From Mesodorylaimus sp. YZB2_4 (lineage: Eukaryota > Nematoda > Enoplea > Dorylaimida > Dorylaimidae): 64,000 nucleotides of DNA. This document shows positions 1 through 10,656 of this stretch, in pieces. A program made the position numbers and the translations under genes. Under the pieces are notes generated by a model. The model was not told where the DNA came from and did no database searches. It was given only the letters and a program-made list of their open reading frames with translations. Every line of letters begins with the position of its first letter. The stretch's first letter is position 1. Location: the NCBI GenBank assembly GCA_030248295.1, contig JASANH010001139.1, forward strand, positions 1 to 64,000, read 5' to 3'.

Positions 1-3000
1 AGTCAATAAGATCATGATTCAGACTACTCGATGTAACCATGTGATAAGAATATTTTTGTTAAGTGCCAGTATAATAATAAAGGAAAACAGGGAAGTCAAT
101 CGACAGTTACTGTCGTCCCATGAGCGATCAAGCCCTGTGGGAATCAAAAACATCATGATTCAAGCTACTTGACATAATTTTTTAATTTGCAAGTTTTATT
201 GGTTCTGTGCACTATAAGATAGGGAATGATAGGAATCTAGGAACTGAAATTCTGCCCCATCAGCGATCAAGCCCCGAATAAGTCAATGGGATCATGATTC
301 AGACTACTCGACGTAACCATGTGATAAGAATATTTCTGTTGAGTGCCAGTATAATAATGAAGGAAAACAGGGCAGTCAATCGACAGTTACTGTCGTCATA
401 TGAGCGATCAAGCTCTATGGAAATCAAACGGATCATGATTTAAGCTACTTCATATTTATTTTTCAATTTGCAAGTTCCATAGGTTCCGTGTACTATAAGA
501 TAGCAAAAAATAGAAGTCTTGGAACTGAAATTTTGCCCCATCAGCGATCAAGCCCCGAATAAGTCAATGGGATCATGATCCAGACTACTCGACGTAACCA
601 TGTGATAAGAATATTTCTGTTGAGTGCCAGTATAATAATAAAGGAAAACACGGAAGTCAATCGACAGTTACTGTCGTCCCATGAGCGATCAAGCCCTATG
701 GAAATCAAACGCATCATGATTTAAGCTACTTGATATTAATTTTCTAATTTGCAAGTTTGATCGGTTCTGTGCACTATAAGATAGGAAATAATGGAAGTCT
801 AGAAAGTGAAATTTCGCCCCATTAGCGATCAAGCCCCGAATAAGTCAATAGCATCATGATTCAGACTACTCGACGTAACCATACAATAAGAATATTTTTG
901 TCAAGTGCCAGTATAATAATAAAGGGAAACAGGGAAGTCAATCGACAGTTACTATCGTCTTATAAGCGATCGAGCCCTATGGAGATCAAAGGCATCATGA
1001 TTCTAGCTACTTGACATAATTTTCCAATTCTTGAGTTTCATGGGTTTCGTGTACTATAAGATAGCAAATGATAGAAGTTTAGAAACTGAAATTTCGCCCC
1101 ATCAGCGATCGAGCCCCGGATAAGTCAATGGGATCATGATTCAGACTACTCGACGTAACCATGTGATAAGAATATTTCTGTTGAGTGCCAGTATAATAAT
1201 AAAGGGAAACAGGTAAGTCAATCGACAGTTACTGTCGACCCATAAGCGATCAAGCCTCCTGGAAATCAAACGCATCATGATTGGAACTACTTGATATTGA
1301 TTTTCTGATTCGCAAGTTTGATTGGTTCTGTGCACTATAAGATAGGAAATAATAGGAGTCTAGAAACTGAAATTTCGCCCCATTAGCGATCAAGCCCCAA
1401 ATAAGTCAATAGGATCATGATTCAGACTACTCGATGTAACCATGTGATAAGAATATTTTTGTTGAGTGCAAGTATAATAATAAAGGAAAACAGGGGGGTC
1501 AATCGACAAAGACTGTCGTCCCATGAGCGATCAAGCCCTATGGAAATCAAAAACATCATGATTCAAGCTACTTGACATAATTTTCTAATTCTTAAGTTTC
1601 ATGGGTTTCGTGTACTATAAGATAGCAAATGATGGGAGTCTAAAAACTGAAATTTCGCCCTATCAGCGATCAAGCCCCGAATAAGTCAATGGGATCATGA
1701 TTCAGACTACTCAACGTAACCATGTGATAAGAATATTTCTGTGTAGTGCCAGTATAATAATAAAGGAAAACAGCGAAGTCAATCGACAGTTACAGTCGCC
1801 CCATTAGCGATCCAGCCCCAAGAAAATCAAAGGCATCATGATCGAAGCTACTTGACATAATTCTCTGATTCGCAAGATCGATTGGTTCTGTGCACTATGA
1901 GATAGGGAAAAATAGAAGTTTTGAAACTGAAATTCCGCCCTATCAGCGATCAAGCCCCAAATAAGTCAATAGGATCATGATTCAGACTACTCGATGTAAC
2001 CATGTGATAAGAATATTTTTGTTAAGTGCCAGTATAATAATAAAGGAAAACAGGGAAGTCAATCGACAGTTACTGTCGTCCCATGAGCGATCAAGCCCTG
2101 TGGGAATCAAAAACATCATGATTCAAGCTACTTGACATAATTTTTCGATTTGCAAGTTTTATTGGTTCTGTGCACTATAAGATAGGGAATGATAGGAATC
2201 TAGGAACTGGAATTCTGCCCCATCAGCGATCAAGCCCCGAATAAGTCAATGGGATCATGATTCAGACTACTCGACGTAACCATGTGATAAGAATATTTCT
2301 GTTGAGTGCCAGTATAATAATGAAGGAAAACAGGGAAGTCAATCGACAGTTACTGTCGTCATATAAGCGATCAAGCTCTATGGAAATCAAACGCATCATG
2401 ATTTAAGCTACTTTATATTTTTTTTCTAATTTGCAAGTTTCAAAGGTTCCGTGTACTATAAGATAGCAAAAAATAGAAGTCTTGGAACTGAAATTTTCCC
2501 CCATCAGCGATCAAGCCCTGAATAAGTCAATGGGATCATGATCCAGACTACTCGACGTAACCATGTGATAAGAATATTTTTGTTAAGTGCCAGTATAATA
2601 ATAAAGGAAAACAGGGAAGTCAATCGACAGTTACTGTCGTCCCATGAGCGATCAAGCCCTGTGGGAATCAAAAACATCATGATTCAAGCTACTTGACATA
2701 ATTTTTCGATTTGCAAGTTTTATTGGTTCTGTGCACTATAAGATAGGGAATGATAGGAATCTAGGAACTGAAATTCTGCCCCATCAGCGATCAAGCCCCG
2801 AATAAGTCAATGGGATCATGATTCAGACTACTCGACGTAACCATGTGATAAGAATATTTCTGTTGAGTGCCAGTATAATAATGAAGGAAAACAGGGAAGT
2901 CAATCGACAGTTACTGTCGTCATATAAGCGATCAAGCTCTATGGAAATCAAACGCATCATGATTTAAGCTACTTTATATTTTTTTTCTAATTTGCAAGTT

Positions 3001-4780
3001 TCAAAGGTTCCGTGTACTATAAGATAGCAAAAAATAGAAGTCTTGGAACTGAAATTTCGCTCCATCAGCGGTCAAGCCCCGAATAAGTCAATGGGATCAT
3101 GATCCAGACTACTCGACGTAACCATGTGATAAGAATATTTCTGTTGAGTGCCAGTATAATAATAAAGGAAAACAGGGAAGTCAATCGACAGTTACTGTCG
3201 TCCCATGAGCGATCAAGCCCTGTGGGAATCAAAAACATCATGATTCAAGCTACTTGACATAATTTTTCGATTTGCAAGTTTTATTGGTTCTGTGCACTAT
3301 AAGATAGGGAATGATAGGAATCTAGGAACTGGAATTCTGCCCCATCAGCGATCAAGCCCCGAATAAGTCAATGGGATCATGATTCAGACTACTCGACGTA
3401 ATTATGTGATAAGAATATTTCTGTCGAGTGCAAGTATAATAATAAAGGAGAACAGGGAAGTCAATCGTTAGTTACTGTCGTCCCATGAGCGATCAGGCCC
3501 TTCTGAAATCAAACGCATCATGATTTGAACTACTTGATATTAATTTTCTAATTTGCGAATTCGATTGGTTCTGTGCACAATAAGATGGGAAATAATAGAA
3601 GTCTAGAAACTGAAATTCCGCCCCATCAGCAATCAAGCCCCAAATTAGTCAATAGGATCATGATTCAGACTACTCGACGTGATCATGTGATAAGAATATT
3701 TCTGTGTAGTGCCAGTATAATAATAAAGGAAAACAGCGAAGTCAATCGACAGTTACAGTCGCCCCATTAGCGATCCAGCCCCAAGAAAATCAAAGGCATC
3801 ATGATCCAAGCTACTTGACATAATTTTCTGATTCGCAAGATCGATTGGTTCTGTGCACTATGAGATAGGGAAAAATAGAAGTTTTAAAACTGAAATTCCG
3901 CCCTATCAGCGATCAAGCCCCGAATGAGTCAATGGGATCATGATTCAGACTACTCGACGTAACCATGTGATAAGAATATTTCTGTTGAGTGCCAGTATAA
4001 TAATAAAGGAAAACAGGTAAGTCAATCGACAGTTACTGTCGACCCATAAGCGATCAAGCCTCCTGGAAATCAAACGCATCATGATCTGAACTACTTGATA
4101 TTAATTTTCTGATTCGCAAGTTTGATTGGTTCTGTGCACTATAAGATAGGAAATAATAGGAGTCTAGAAACTGAAATTTCGCCCCATTAGCGATCAAGCC
4201 CCGAATAAGTCAATGGGATCATGATTCAGACTACTCGACGTAATTATGTGATAAGAATATTTCTGTCGAGTGCCAGTATAATAATAAAGGAGAACAGGGA
4301 AGTCAATCGACAGTTACTGTCGTCCCATGAGCGATTAGGCCCTTTTGAAATCAAACGCATCATGATTTGAACTACTTGATATTAATTTTCTAATTTGGAA
4401 ATTCGATTGGTTCTGTGCACAATAAGATAGGAAATAATAGGAGTCTAGAAACTGAAATTTTGCCCCATCAACGATCAAGCCCCAAATTAGTCAGTAGGAT
4501 CATGATTCAGACTACTCGACGTGACCATGTGATAAGAATATTTTTGTTAAGTGCTAGTATAATAATAAAGGAAAACAGGGAAGTCAATCGACAGTTACTG
4601 TCGTCCCATAAGCGATCAAGCCCTATGGAAATCAAACGCATGATGATTTAAGCTACTTGACATGATTTTCTAATTTGATAGTTTCATGGGTTTCGTGTAC
4701 TATAAGATAGCAAAAAGAAGAGGACTAGCAACTGAAATTCTGCCCCATCAGCGATCAAGCCCTGAATAAGTCAATGGGAT
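1..4780 (+). repeat. Complex satellite, direct array
   Basis: About 17 head-to-tail units of roughly 280 bp, with unit boundaries near 283, 563, 843, 1123, 1403 and so on every 280 bp. The array is cut by the left window edge. Each unit is itself a diverged dimer: one half carries ATCAGCGATCAAGCCCC then AAGTCAAT, the other carries ATGAGCGATCAAGCCC then a TCAAACGCATCATGATT-type stretch. Most units carry the 15-bp palindrome CGACAGTTACTGTCG. Variant units recur irregularly: the block at 1-562 reappears at about 1963-2522 and 2523-3082, and the unit at 1683 reappears at 3643. This is an irregular higher-order structure of the kind left by unequal exchange. Short ORFs inside simply follow the repeat and are not genes. 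Confidence 0.97.
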
Positions 4781-4796
4781 CACTAGTGACCATTTG

Positions 4797-6117
4797 AACT
4801 TCTATTATTTTGTATCTTATAGTGCACAGAACCAACATTGCAAATTAAAAAAAAAAAATATCAACTAGCAAATCATTATTAGTTTGATTTCAATATGGAT
4901 TGATCGCTCATGGGAAGAAAGTAACTGTCGATTGACTTCCCTGTTTTCCTTTATTATTATACTGGCACTCAACAAGAAATATTCTTATCACATGGTTACG
5001 TCGAGTAGTCTGAATCATGATCCCATTGACTTATTCGGGGCTTGATCGCTGATGGGGCGAGAATTTCGGTTTCTGGACTTCTATTATTTCCTATTTTATA
5101 GTGCACAGAACCAATCAAACTTGCAAATTAGAAAATTATGTCAAGTAGCTTAAATCATGATGCGTTTGATTTCCATAGGGCTTGATCGCTCATGGGACGA
5201 CAGTAACTGTCGATTGACTTCCCTGTTTTCCTTTATTATTATACTGGCACTTAACAAAAATATTCTTATCACATGGTTACGTCGAGTAGTCTGAATCATG
5301 ATCCTATTGACTTATTTGGAGCTTGATCGCTAATGATGCGGAATTTTAGTTTCTAGACTTCTATTATTCGCTATCTTATAGTGCACAGAACCAATCCAAC
5401 TTGCAAATTGAAAAATTAATATCAAGTAGCTCAAATCATGATGCGTTTGATTTCCATAGGGCTTGATCGCTCATGGGACGACAGTAACTGTCGATTGACT
5501 TCCCTGTTTTCCTTCATTATTATACTGGCACTCAACAGAAATATTCTTATCACATGGTTACGTCGAGTAGTCTGAATCATGATCCCATTGACTTATTCGG
5601 GGCTTGATCGCTGATGGGGCGGAATTTCAGTTTCTAGACTTCTATTATCTCCTATCTTATTGTGCACAGAACCAATGAAACTTGAAAATTATAAAATTAT
5701 GTAATTTAGCTTAAATCATGATGCGTTTGATTTCCATAGGGCTTGATCGCTCATGGGACGACAGTAACTCTCGATTGACTTCCCTGTTTACCTTTATTAT
5801 TATACTGGCACTTAACAAAAATATTCTTATCACATGGTTACGTCGAGTCGTCTGAATCATGATCCTATTGACTTATTCGGGGCTTGATCGCTGATGGGGC
5901 GGAATTTCAGTTTCTAGACTTCTATTATTTTCTATCTTATAGTGCACGGGACCAATCAAACTTGCAAATTAGAAAATTATATCAAGTAGCTTAAATCATG
6001 ATGCGTTTGATTTCCACAGGGCTTGATCGCTCATGGGACGACAGTAACTGTCGATTGACTTCCCTGTTTTCCTTCATTATTATACTGGCACTCAACAGAA
6101 ATATTCTTATCACATGA
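4797..6117 (-). repeat. Complex satellite, inverted array
   Basis: The same 280-bp satellite continues here in reverse-complement orientation for about 4.7 units. For example AGTGCACAGAACCAATC and GGGCTTGATCGCTCATGGG are complements of the direct array. The array stops abruptly at about 6117 within a unit, after TTCTTATCACATG, and unique sequence begins. Confidence 0.96.
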
Positions 6118-6468
6118 GTGCACATGTACAGTATAGATCATGCTGCAGCAAAAGCCCCTTCTGATTAGAATATTTTATACTTTTTTAGCAATTGTCGGGA
6201 ACATTGGCGGTGGGTGGAAAAAACATTGCTGAATGGGATCTGGCAATGTATAAATGATTATATATATGCCGTTAGAATGTATACCGTGTACAGTTTATAA
6301 TTTCATCATATATTATATCCTGTATACTGTGCATGAAGACACAACTATGACTCATTATTTTTCGCGATGCCGACAAAAACGTGTTTGGTCATGTCCCTAA
6401 ACTGACGCCAGAGTTGTTCCTGGAAAGAATTTAAGTGGCTGGCTGATCTCGAGTTGTCATTGTTGAAA
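6118..6468. other. Unique spacer after satellite
   Basis: About 350 bp of AT-rich single-copy sequence lies between the satellite edge and the first ORF. It has runs such as ATTATATATATGCC near 6260. I see no recognisable gene, tRNA or repeat here. It could hold the promoter of the ORF at 6469, but no single TATA box stands out. Confidence 0.5.
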
Positions 6469-6849
6469 ATGTCTCACGTCGAGTTTATGCGTGTATGCAA
6501 GTGCGGCTCTCCCTCGATTAGGGAGCAAAAGGATCGAAATGGGCGAGTGGTTTCGGTTACATGCCATTCTCGATACTGCCGCCGTGTGATGAATCCAAAA
6601 AAGGTCAGGGTGGTGCGATTGGTCAACGGGCTTCCGGAATATCATGACACGCAAGAACGACGCGAATGTGGACGGACGACTGTGGTTGACCTAACCGCCC
6701 AGGTATGTCCCACAATTGTGGAAACTTGTTCCTGTTGTGGGCGGCCTCATAAACCTGGAAGGCGCTATGCAGTATGCAACTGCTGCATCAAATATGCAGC
6801 CTCAAACTGCGAAGATCCAAGCACCTGTGATAAACATTGGTCGCGTTAG
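6469..6849 (+). CDS. Small Cys-rich putative zinc-binding protein
   Basis: This is a 126-residue ORF starting at the first ATG and ending in TAG; an upstream in-frame TTG at 6454 is not used as the start. It is rich in Cys, with CKC at residues 10-12, a C-x4-C pair (CHSRYC) at 32-37, and a C-terminal cluster around CSCCGRPH and CNCC. The spacing suggests two or three small metal-binding knuckles. The middle is basic (NPKKVRVVRL), which would suit nucleic-acid binding, but that is inference. No signal peptide or membrane segment is visible. I do not recognise the family. It is the first coding-looking frame after the satellite and could be part of a mobile element or a small host gene. Confidence 0.4.
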   Translation: MSHVEFMRVCKCGSPSIREQKDRNGRVVSVTCHSRYCRRVMNPKKVRVVRLVNGLPEYHDTQERRECGRTTVVDLTAQVCPTIVETCSCCGRPHKPGRRYAVCNCCIKYAASNCEDPSTCDKHWSR

Positions 6850-6925
6850 ACAAGAGCTGTATGTTTGTATATTTTTCATGTAATATTAACTATATTTTAT
6901 ATTTATAAAACCAAATCGAATCATT

Positions 6926-7572
6926 TTAGGTGATCTTAAGCACATTTAACATTACTCGAAACGAGTTGGCAACTGTCTTAGTAGATGCAATGAAACAATT
7001 CATATCAGTAATCAACAGTATCTTTACAGGCTTCAGAGCGTACGAGTCAATTTCAAATAGGATGGCATGCTTGATATTGTTTGCTGATAGAAAGTAGCGT
7101 AATTGGTTCGGGTTGTCGTGAGAAAGCTGGAGTGTTTTATCACACGGCCAGAATACTTGATGCTTGTCGAATTGGAGAACACAACGTGTGTACGCTTCAT
7201 ATAAAATTAAAATTTCGTCAGACGTGTACCGGTAACAGGGTTTTTCATCTTGAACCAATTCGTAAACATTTCGTTCAGTACTTGAGCAAAAATAAGTTTC
7301 GCCATTGACGTGTGTACAGTTTTTAATTTCACGTTGCACGGTTGCATTTCCGTCATCGACTTTCTCAATCCATAGGCAATCAGATGCATTGAAAATTTCC
7401 GTATGAGTTGAATATTTGTCGAATATAGTGAAAATATAACTAGAATCATAAACGCTGTTACTATAATATCAGTGATTAATATCTTATCAAAATAATTTAA
7501 TCTTCCTGGTCTTTGAACCCTAGCCAATAATTCCGTCATTTCGTTCAGGAATGGGTTACGGCCAGCCATCAT
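6926..7572 (-). CDS. Unknown single-pass membrane or secreted protein, frame unresolved
   Basis: Two minus-strand frames look real and overlap. The upstream frame starts at 7572 just after an acceptor-like CCCTCATTTCAG and runs through a hydrophobic stretch (DIIVTAFMILVIFSLY) near residues 33-50. The downstream frame, open from about 7440 to 6926, looks like an ectodomain with spaced Cys (IKNCTHVNGETYFC, then EKPCYRY, TRCV and WPCD) and possible N-glycosylation sites. The simplest reading is an N-terminal cytoplasmic or TM part followed by a Cys-containing outer domain, joined by a short intron or broken by a frameshift near 7420-7480. A 58-bp intron ending in ATATTATAG was considered, but its phase does not fit cleanly. 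I do not recognise the family. Confidence 0.35.
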
Positions 7573-7601
7573 GATCTGAAATGAGGGAAATGATGTTAGC
7601 T

Positions 7602-7622
7602 TATATATATATATATATATTA
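7602..7622. repeat. (TA)n microsatellite
   Basis: About ten TA dinucleotides in a row sit just 5' of the acceptor-like site of the minus-strand ORF ending at 6926. Confidence 0.9.
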
Positions 7623-7737
7623 CTCGAAGTCATGATGAGATATTGAATATTTGAATTCTACAGCACTCGATGACATGAAACTCTTCAGACTATGACACAA
7701 TTCCGAAATTCGTTACGCAGCTTAACTCTCTAATCGT

Positions 7738-8090
7738 CAACTGTCTTCACTATGCACACTCGACCCTCCCTCTAAACCGCCCTCGTGGCGCAACTGGTAG
7801 AACTTCCGACTTTCAACCGGGCAAGGCGGGTTCGACTCTTTTCAGTCTTTTCACAAAATCTTTTCACTTTTCTAAAATCATTGTTCATCAATGGTTGATT
7901 AAACACTTGTGATATGATAAGAAGATCATGTGGCGCGATTGGAGCTTGCATTACTGACTGGTCGATGATATGGTTCAGCTGATGACTAGGTACTGATAAG
8001 GCTCAGCTAATGACTAGATACTGATAAGAGGTGATAAAGGCTTAGATAAGAAGGGTCTCAAAGGACTGCGAATGGGTAAGCTAATTACGG
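7738..8090 (+). mobile_element. tRNA-derived SINE, copy 1
   Basis: The element shares its whole length with a second copy at 62031-62433. It begins with a short leader (GTCTTCACTATGCACACTCG) and then a tRNA-like head at about 7779-7845. The body contains TTGTTCATCAATGGTTGAT, ACACTTGTGATATGATAA and TGGCGCGATTGGAGC. Near the 3' end is a short tandem repeat based on GCTAATGACTAGATACTGAT (about two units here, about four in copy 2). The copy ends near GGTAAGCTAATTA. SINEs are non-autonomous and depend on a LINE for movement; LINE fragments of two or more kinds occur in this window. Confidence 0.85.
7779..7845 (+). other. tRNA-like head of SINE (RNA polymerase III boxes)
   Basis: TGGCGCAACTGG matches the A box and GGGTTCGACTC matches the B box at roughly tRNA spacing. 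The start GCCCTCG has a partial match to the acceptor-stem complement in copy 2. A 7-base loop CTTTCAA would place TTC as anticodon, suggesting a tRNA-Glu-like ancestor. The stems are imperfect, so this is not a functional tRNA. Confidence 0.65.
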
Positions 8091-8222
8091 CCCTGCGGGG
8101 CTTGGCTTACGGTGGCCAGTGGCTTAGTGGTCAGTGGCTGAGGGGTGATACTTAGCTAGTATGATAAGCTGCGATCCTTCGACCGCAGCTAGCTACGCCA
8201 GCGCGACGGGCGCTATAACTAC

Positions 8223-8816
8223 TTACAGTGGTTCCACGCTCAAGCAGCCGATGACTGATTCGAATCTACCGCTAAACGAAACAGGGTGGGCGAGAATGCA
8301 GTTCAAATAGACAATGTTTTCACTAGGGTCCAAATTAGCAACTGTTCCTAGTACGGACTCGCTCAGGTGAACAGTACTTTCAGGACTAGTCTTTAATGGG
8401 ATTAATAATTTTGCTTCCAAGTATGAACCATCAAAGTTTATAACGTTACCATCAACAGACTTACTGTCCAGCCAAATCACTTGATTGACCATGAAAGTTT
8501 CAATTAACTTCGATTAAATCGTCAAAAAAGTAAAATCAGAGTAAAGGTGTTCTTCATTGGTCTGTGAGTTTAGCAACGGCAACACCACCCCGCGGCTCTA
8601 CCACTGAAGCGCTTGTGAAAATTTCAGGCGATTCCACTGAGCGTTTATACGCTTTTCGAAATGTGTCAGAACTCGTGATCCAGGTAGGAGTTGTGCGGGT
8701 AAGGTTGGACGTGAGTCAGCGTGTTCCTGACGCTCTGTTGCGACTTGCTCTTGGTTTGATACAGTGATCTCACGTTGTCTGCGATTTCCAAGTGATCTCA
8801 TTCGAACGTAATCCAA
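8223..8816 (-). other. Minus-strand ORFs of unknown product beside integrase remnant
   Basis: Two minus-strand frames are open at 8816-8598 (72 codons) and 8492-8223 (89 codons). Neither shows a domain that I recognise. They follow the integrase remnant on the same strand at short distance, so they may be decayed 3' parts of the same mobile element. Translation alone cannot show they are real. Confidence 0.2.
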
Positions 8817-8902
8817 ACCAGCAGGATTTCGTCCAGCAGCTGTGGCGTTAGTTTGTTCTCACCTCGTTCTTTCAGAATACGATGGAGACGAGTCATTATA
8901 CG

Positions 8903-9420
8903 CTAGATACCATTTTCGGCTGGGACGGACTTTCTCGGGTTTAGCAGGTTTCCAGGACTGGATCTATGTGAAGTAGTGTGGTTCTTGGCCAATGTTTGAA
9001 GGAAAGTCTGATTTTGAAACGCGTCACCAACAGTTTTGGCTTTCAATGAGGTAATTAGACAAGCGAATATTGCCTGTAGGAAATTGTTGATAGGAAAATA
9101 TTGTATACAGTATATGCACGTCTTAGTATTAGCCATACCTGCTTAAGGCATCCACAGCGACTAGGATATATTTAGCCCGGCCGCTTTTCAATCGTTCAGG
9201 AATGACCGCGTCGTCCAAAAACCACTTCTCGTGTAAGGAATGAGCACGAATGGGATTTCGGCGAAAATTTCGTTTTCGAATGGGGCGAAACTCAGTATGA
9301 GATGGTTTAGACTTCTGAAAGTCTCTCACATCCTTTTTGGTCAATTGTAAACCAGCTTTTTTGGCATAATGGTATAATTCCTCAGCTTTAAAGAATCTCC
9401 GCCTGCCCGCTAGTATCAGT
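8903..9420 (-). pseudogene. Polinton/Maverick-like (retroviral-type) integrase remnant
   Basis: The frame open from about 9395 to 9128 reads like the N-terminal half of an rve-family integrase. It has a basic HTH-like lead (KKAGLQLTKKDVRDF), a THTEF/PIRKRNFRRN-type basic linker, then EKWFLDDAV at the first catalytic Asp position and KYILVAVDALSR, the strand around the start of the core. After a donor-like AGCAG|GTATGG at 9138 and an acceptor CCTACAG at 9074, a second segment (AIFACLITSLKAKTVGDAF) fits the following core strand and helix. The phases do not join in frame, so an indel is likely. The C-terminal catalytic residues were not found. The R-x-F/R-N basic linker and the W-x-D spacing resemble Polinton integrases more than Gypsy ones; this is inferred from family knowledge. 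Confidence 0.6.
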
Positions 9421-9734
9421 ATACAATCGGTCTATAGCTCCTTCTTGACACTGTTTTTCTTATCGCATTCGCATAGACTACATGCTTTGGGTACAAAAAC
9501 ACTCCTTTCATCGCCATACCTCTTAGTTATCAGAATAGAATTTTCGAAAAGATTAATTGTAATTCATCATAGTTCGTACACACTCTTATCTAAAGTTATG
9601 ATTGAAAAGTCATCATTTATCAAAATTCTCTCATTTATCATTTATCGTTTGGTACATGATCGTTCATTCTTGGAGCTTCTGCTCAAAATATTTCTCCATA
9701 GCTACTGTACTAGTATTTTCGCCTTCGGCATTCC

Positions 9735-10403
9735 TTGTTGATGCAACGGGAAAGCGAGGACTGCGATAAGTTGTACGCACTCCGCTGTGTCGATTTTTAG
9801 AGTGCTCCAGGTGTTGCTCTCTTTCACCAACGCTTTGCCTTCTTCATTAAAGAATACACTGCCGGTGCCTGGATCCTTTTCGTTTTGCAACCGTTCAATC
9901 GCAATGGCTTGAACTTGTTGCTTTTCGCCGCCTTTGCTTTTCTTCATCGTTAAGAAGGCGTAGATTCCTGTAATATAAGCAAAGACCATTGTGAGGCATA
10001 TATAAAAATTAAAAATCTTTATGACCTTACCAGGCAACTGACTATCATCGACACGGTGATACCCGTCGGGTATACAAGGCTCATGAAGGTTTTCTGTAAC
10101 AAACTTTCTCTCCTCAACCGTTTTCACCAGTCCTGGATTTGGGTCAGCGATAGTGTCCACGACTTTCTCTATACTATTCAAGTTTTTAGGCGAGATAGGT
10201 TTCTTAGGCGTAGCAGTCTTTTGAGGAATAGCCGTTACTGCTCCTTTGGATTTCGTGGTCTGAGGGACTTCTTCGGCTCCATTGTTGACCCGCTGCAATT
10301 TCTTCGCCATTTTGTTCGGAGGATATGGAACTAGAGGTTCCGCATCGTCCTCCTCGGACTTGCTGACTTCCTCGACATCAGACTTGTAATAGATTCCAGG
10401 CAT
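9735..10403 (-). CDS. Unknown basic/acidic protein, two exons, TATA promoter
   Basis: The start ATG at 10403 lies 48 bp downstream of a TATA box, which supports this start. The N-terminal exon is charged and disordered-looking (SKSEEDDAEPLVPYPP, then Lys/Pro-rich to about residue 75) and ends with DGYHRVDDSQLPG. A likely 63-bp intron follows, from GTAAGGTCATAAAG to TATTACAG (about 10030-9968). Read without splicing it would create a false membrane segment. The second exon continues IYAFLTMKKSKGGEKQQVQ and then EKDPGTGSVFFNEEGKAL. The last ~30 residues differ between frames, so the end is uncertain: one frame stops at 9702, another at about 9670. I do not recognise the family. It lies directly upstream of the integrase remnant on the same strand and may belong to the same element. 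Confidence 0.45.
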
Positions 10404-10450
10404 GACTGAAACTGAATGACTGTGCTGAAAAAAAGAGAAAGATGGAAAGG

Positions 10451-10460
10451 CTTATATAGT
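10451..10460 (-). promoter_or_regulatory. TATA box for the minus-strand gene starting at 10403
   Basis: On the minus strand the sequence reads ACTATATAAG, a near-perfect TATA box. It sits about 48 bp before the ATG, which leaves room for a transcription start about 30 bp downstream and a short leader. Confidence 0.6.
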
Positions 10461-10524
10461 GATGGAGGCGACCCATATTATTAGCTGTCATGCGATAAAA
10501 TAAGGATTATCAGCCTTTTCACCA

Positions 10525-10640
10525 ACTTTTCGTCTAGACTCAAGAAAACAAATCCTGACTTATACACTTGCAAAAAGTTGGATAAACACCAGCTTTCGTC
10601 TAGACTGAGCAAAACAAGTCATTCGACATACACTTGCTGT
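10525..10640. repeat. Short tandem duplication, period about 62 bp
   Basis: Two diverged copies of a block starting TTTCGTCTAGACT and ending TACACTTGC are found at about 10528-10573 and 10590-10636. They lie between two divergently oriented coding frames and might be a duplicated promoter element; no function is shown. Confidence 0.75.
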
Positions 10641-10656
10641 AATTTGAAAATGTCAT

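Noticed and set aside
1141-4651. Short ORFs inside the satellite array
   Set aside because: They repeat with the unit period and differ only where the satellite units differ, so they are by-products of the repeat.
1-6117. CRISPR-like array
   Set aside because: The spacing is periodic but the whole 280-bp unit is conserved with no variable spacers, and the host is an animal.
7779-7845. Functional tRNA gene
   Set aside because: The stems are imperfect and the same head occurs in a second copy followed by the same non-tRNA body, so it is a SINE head.
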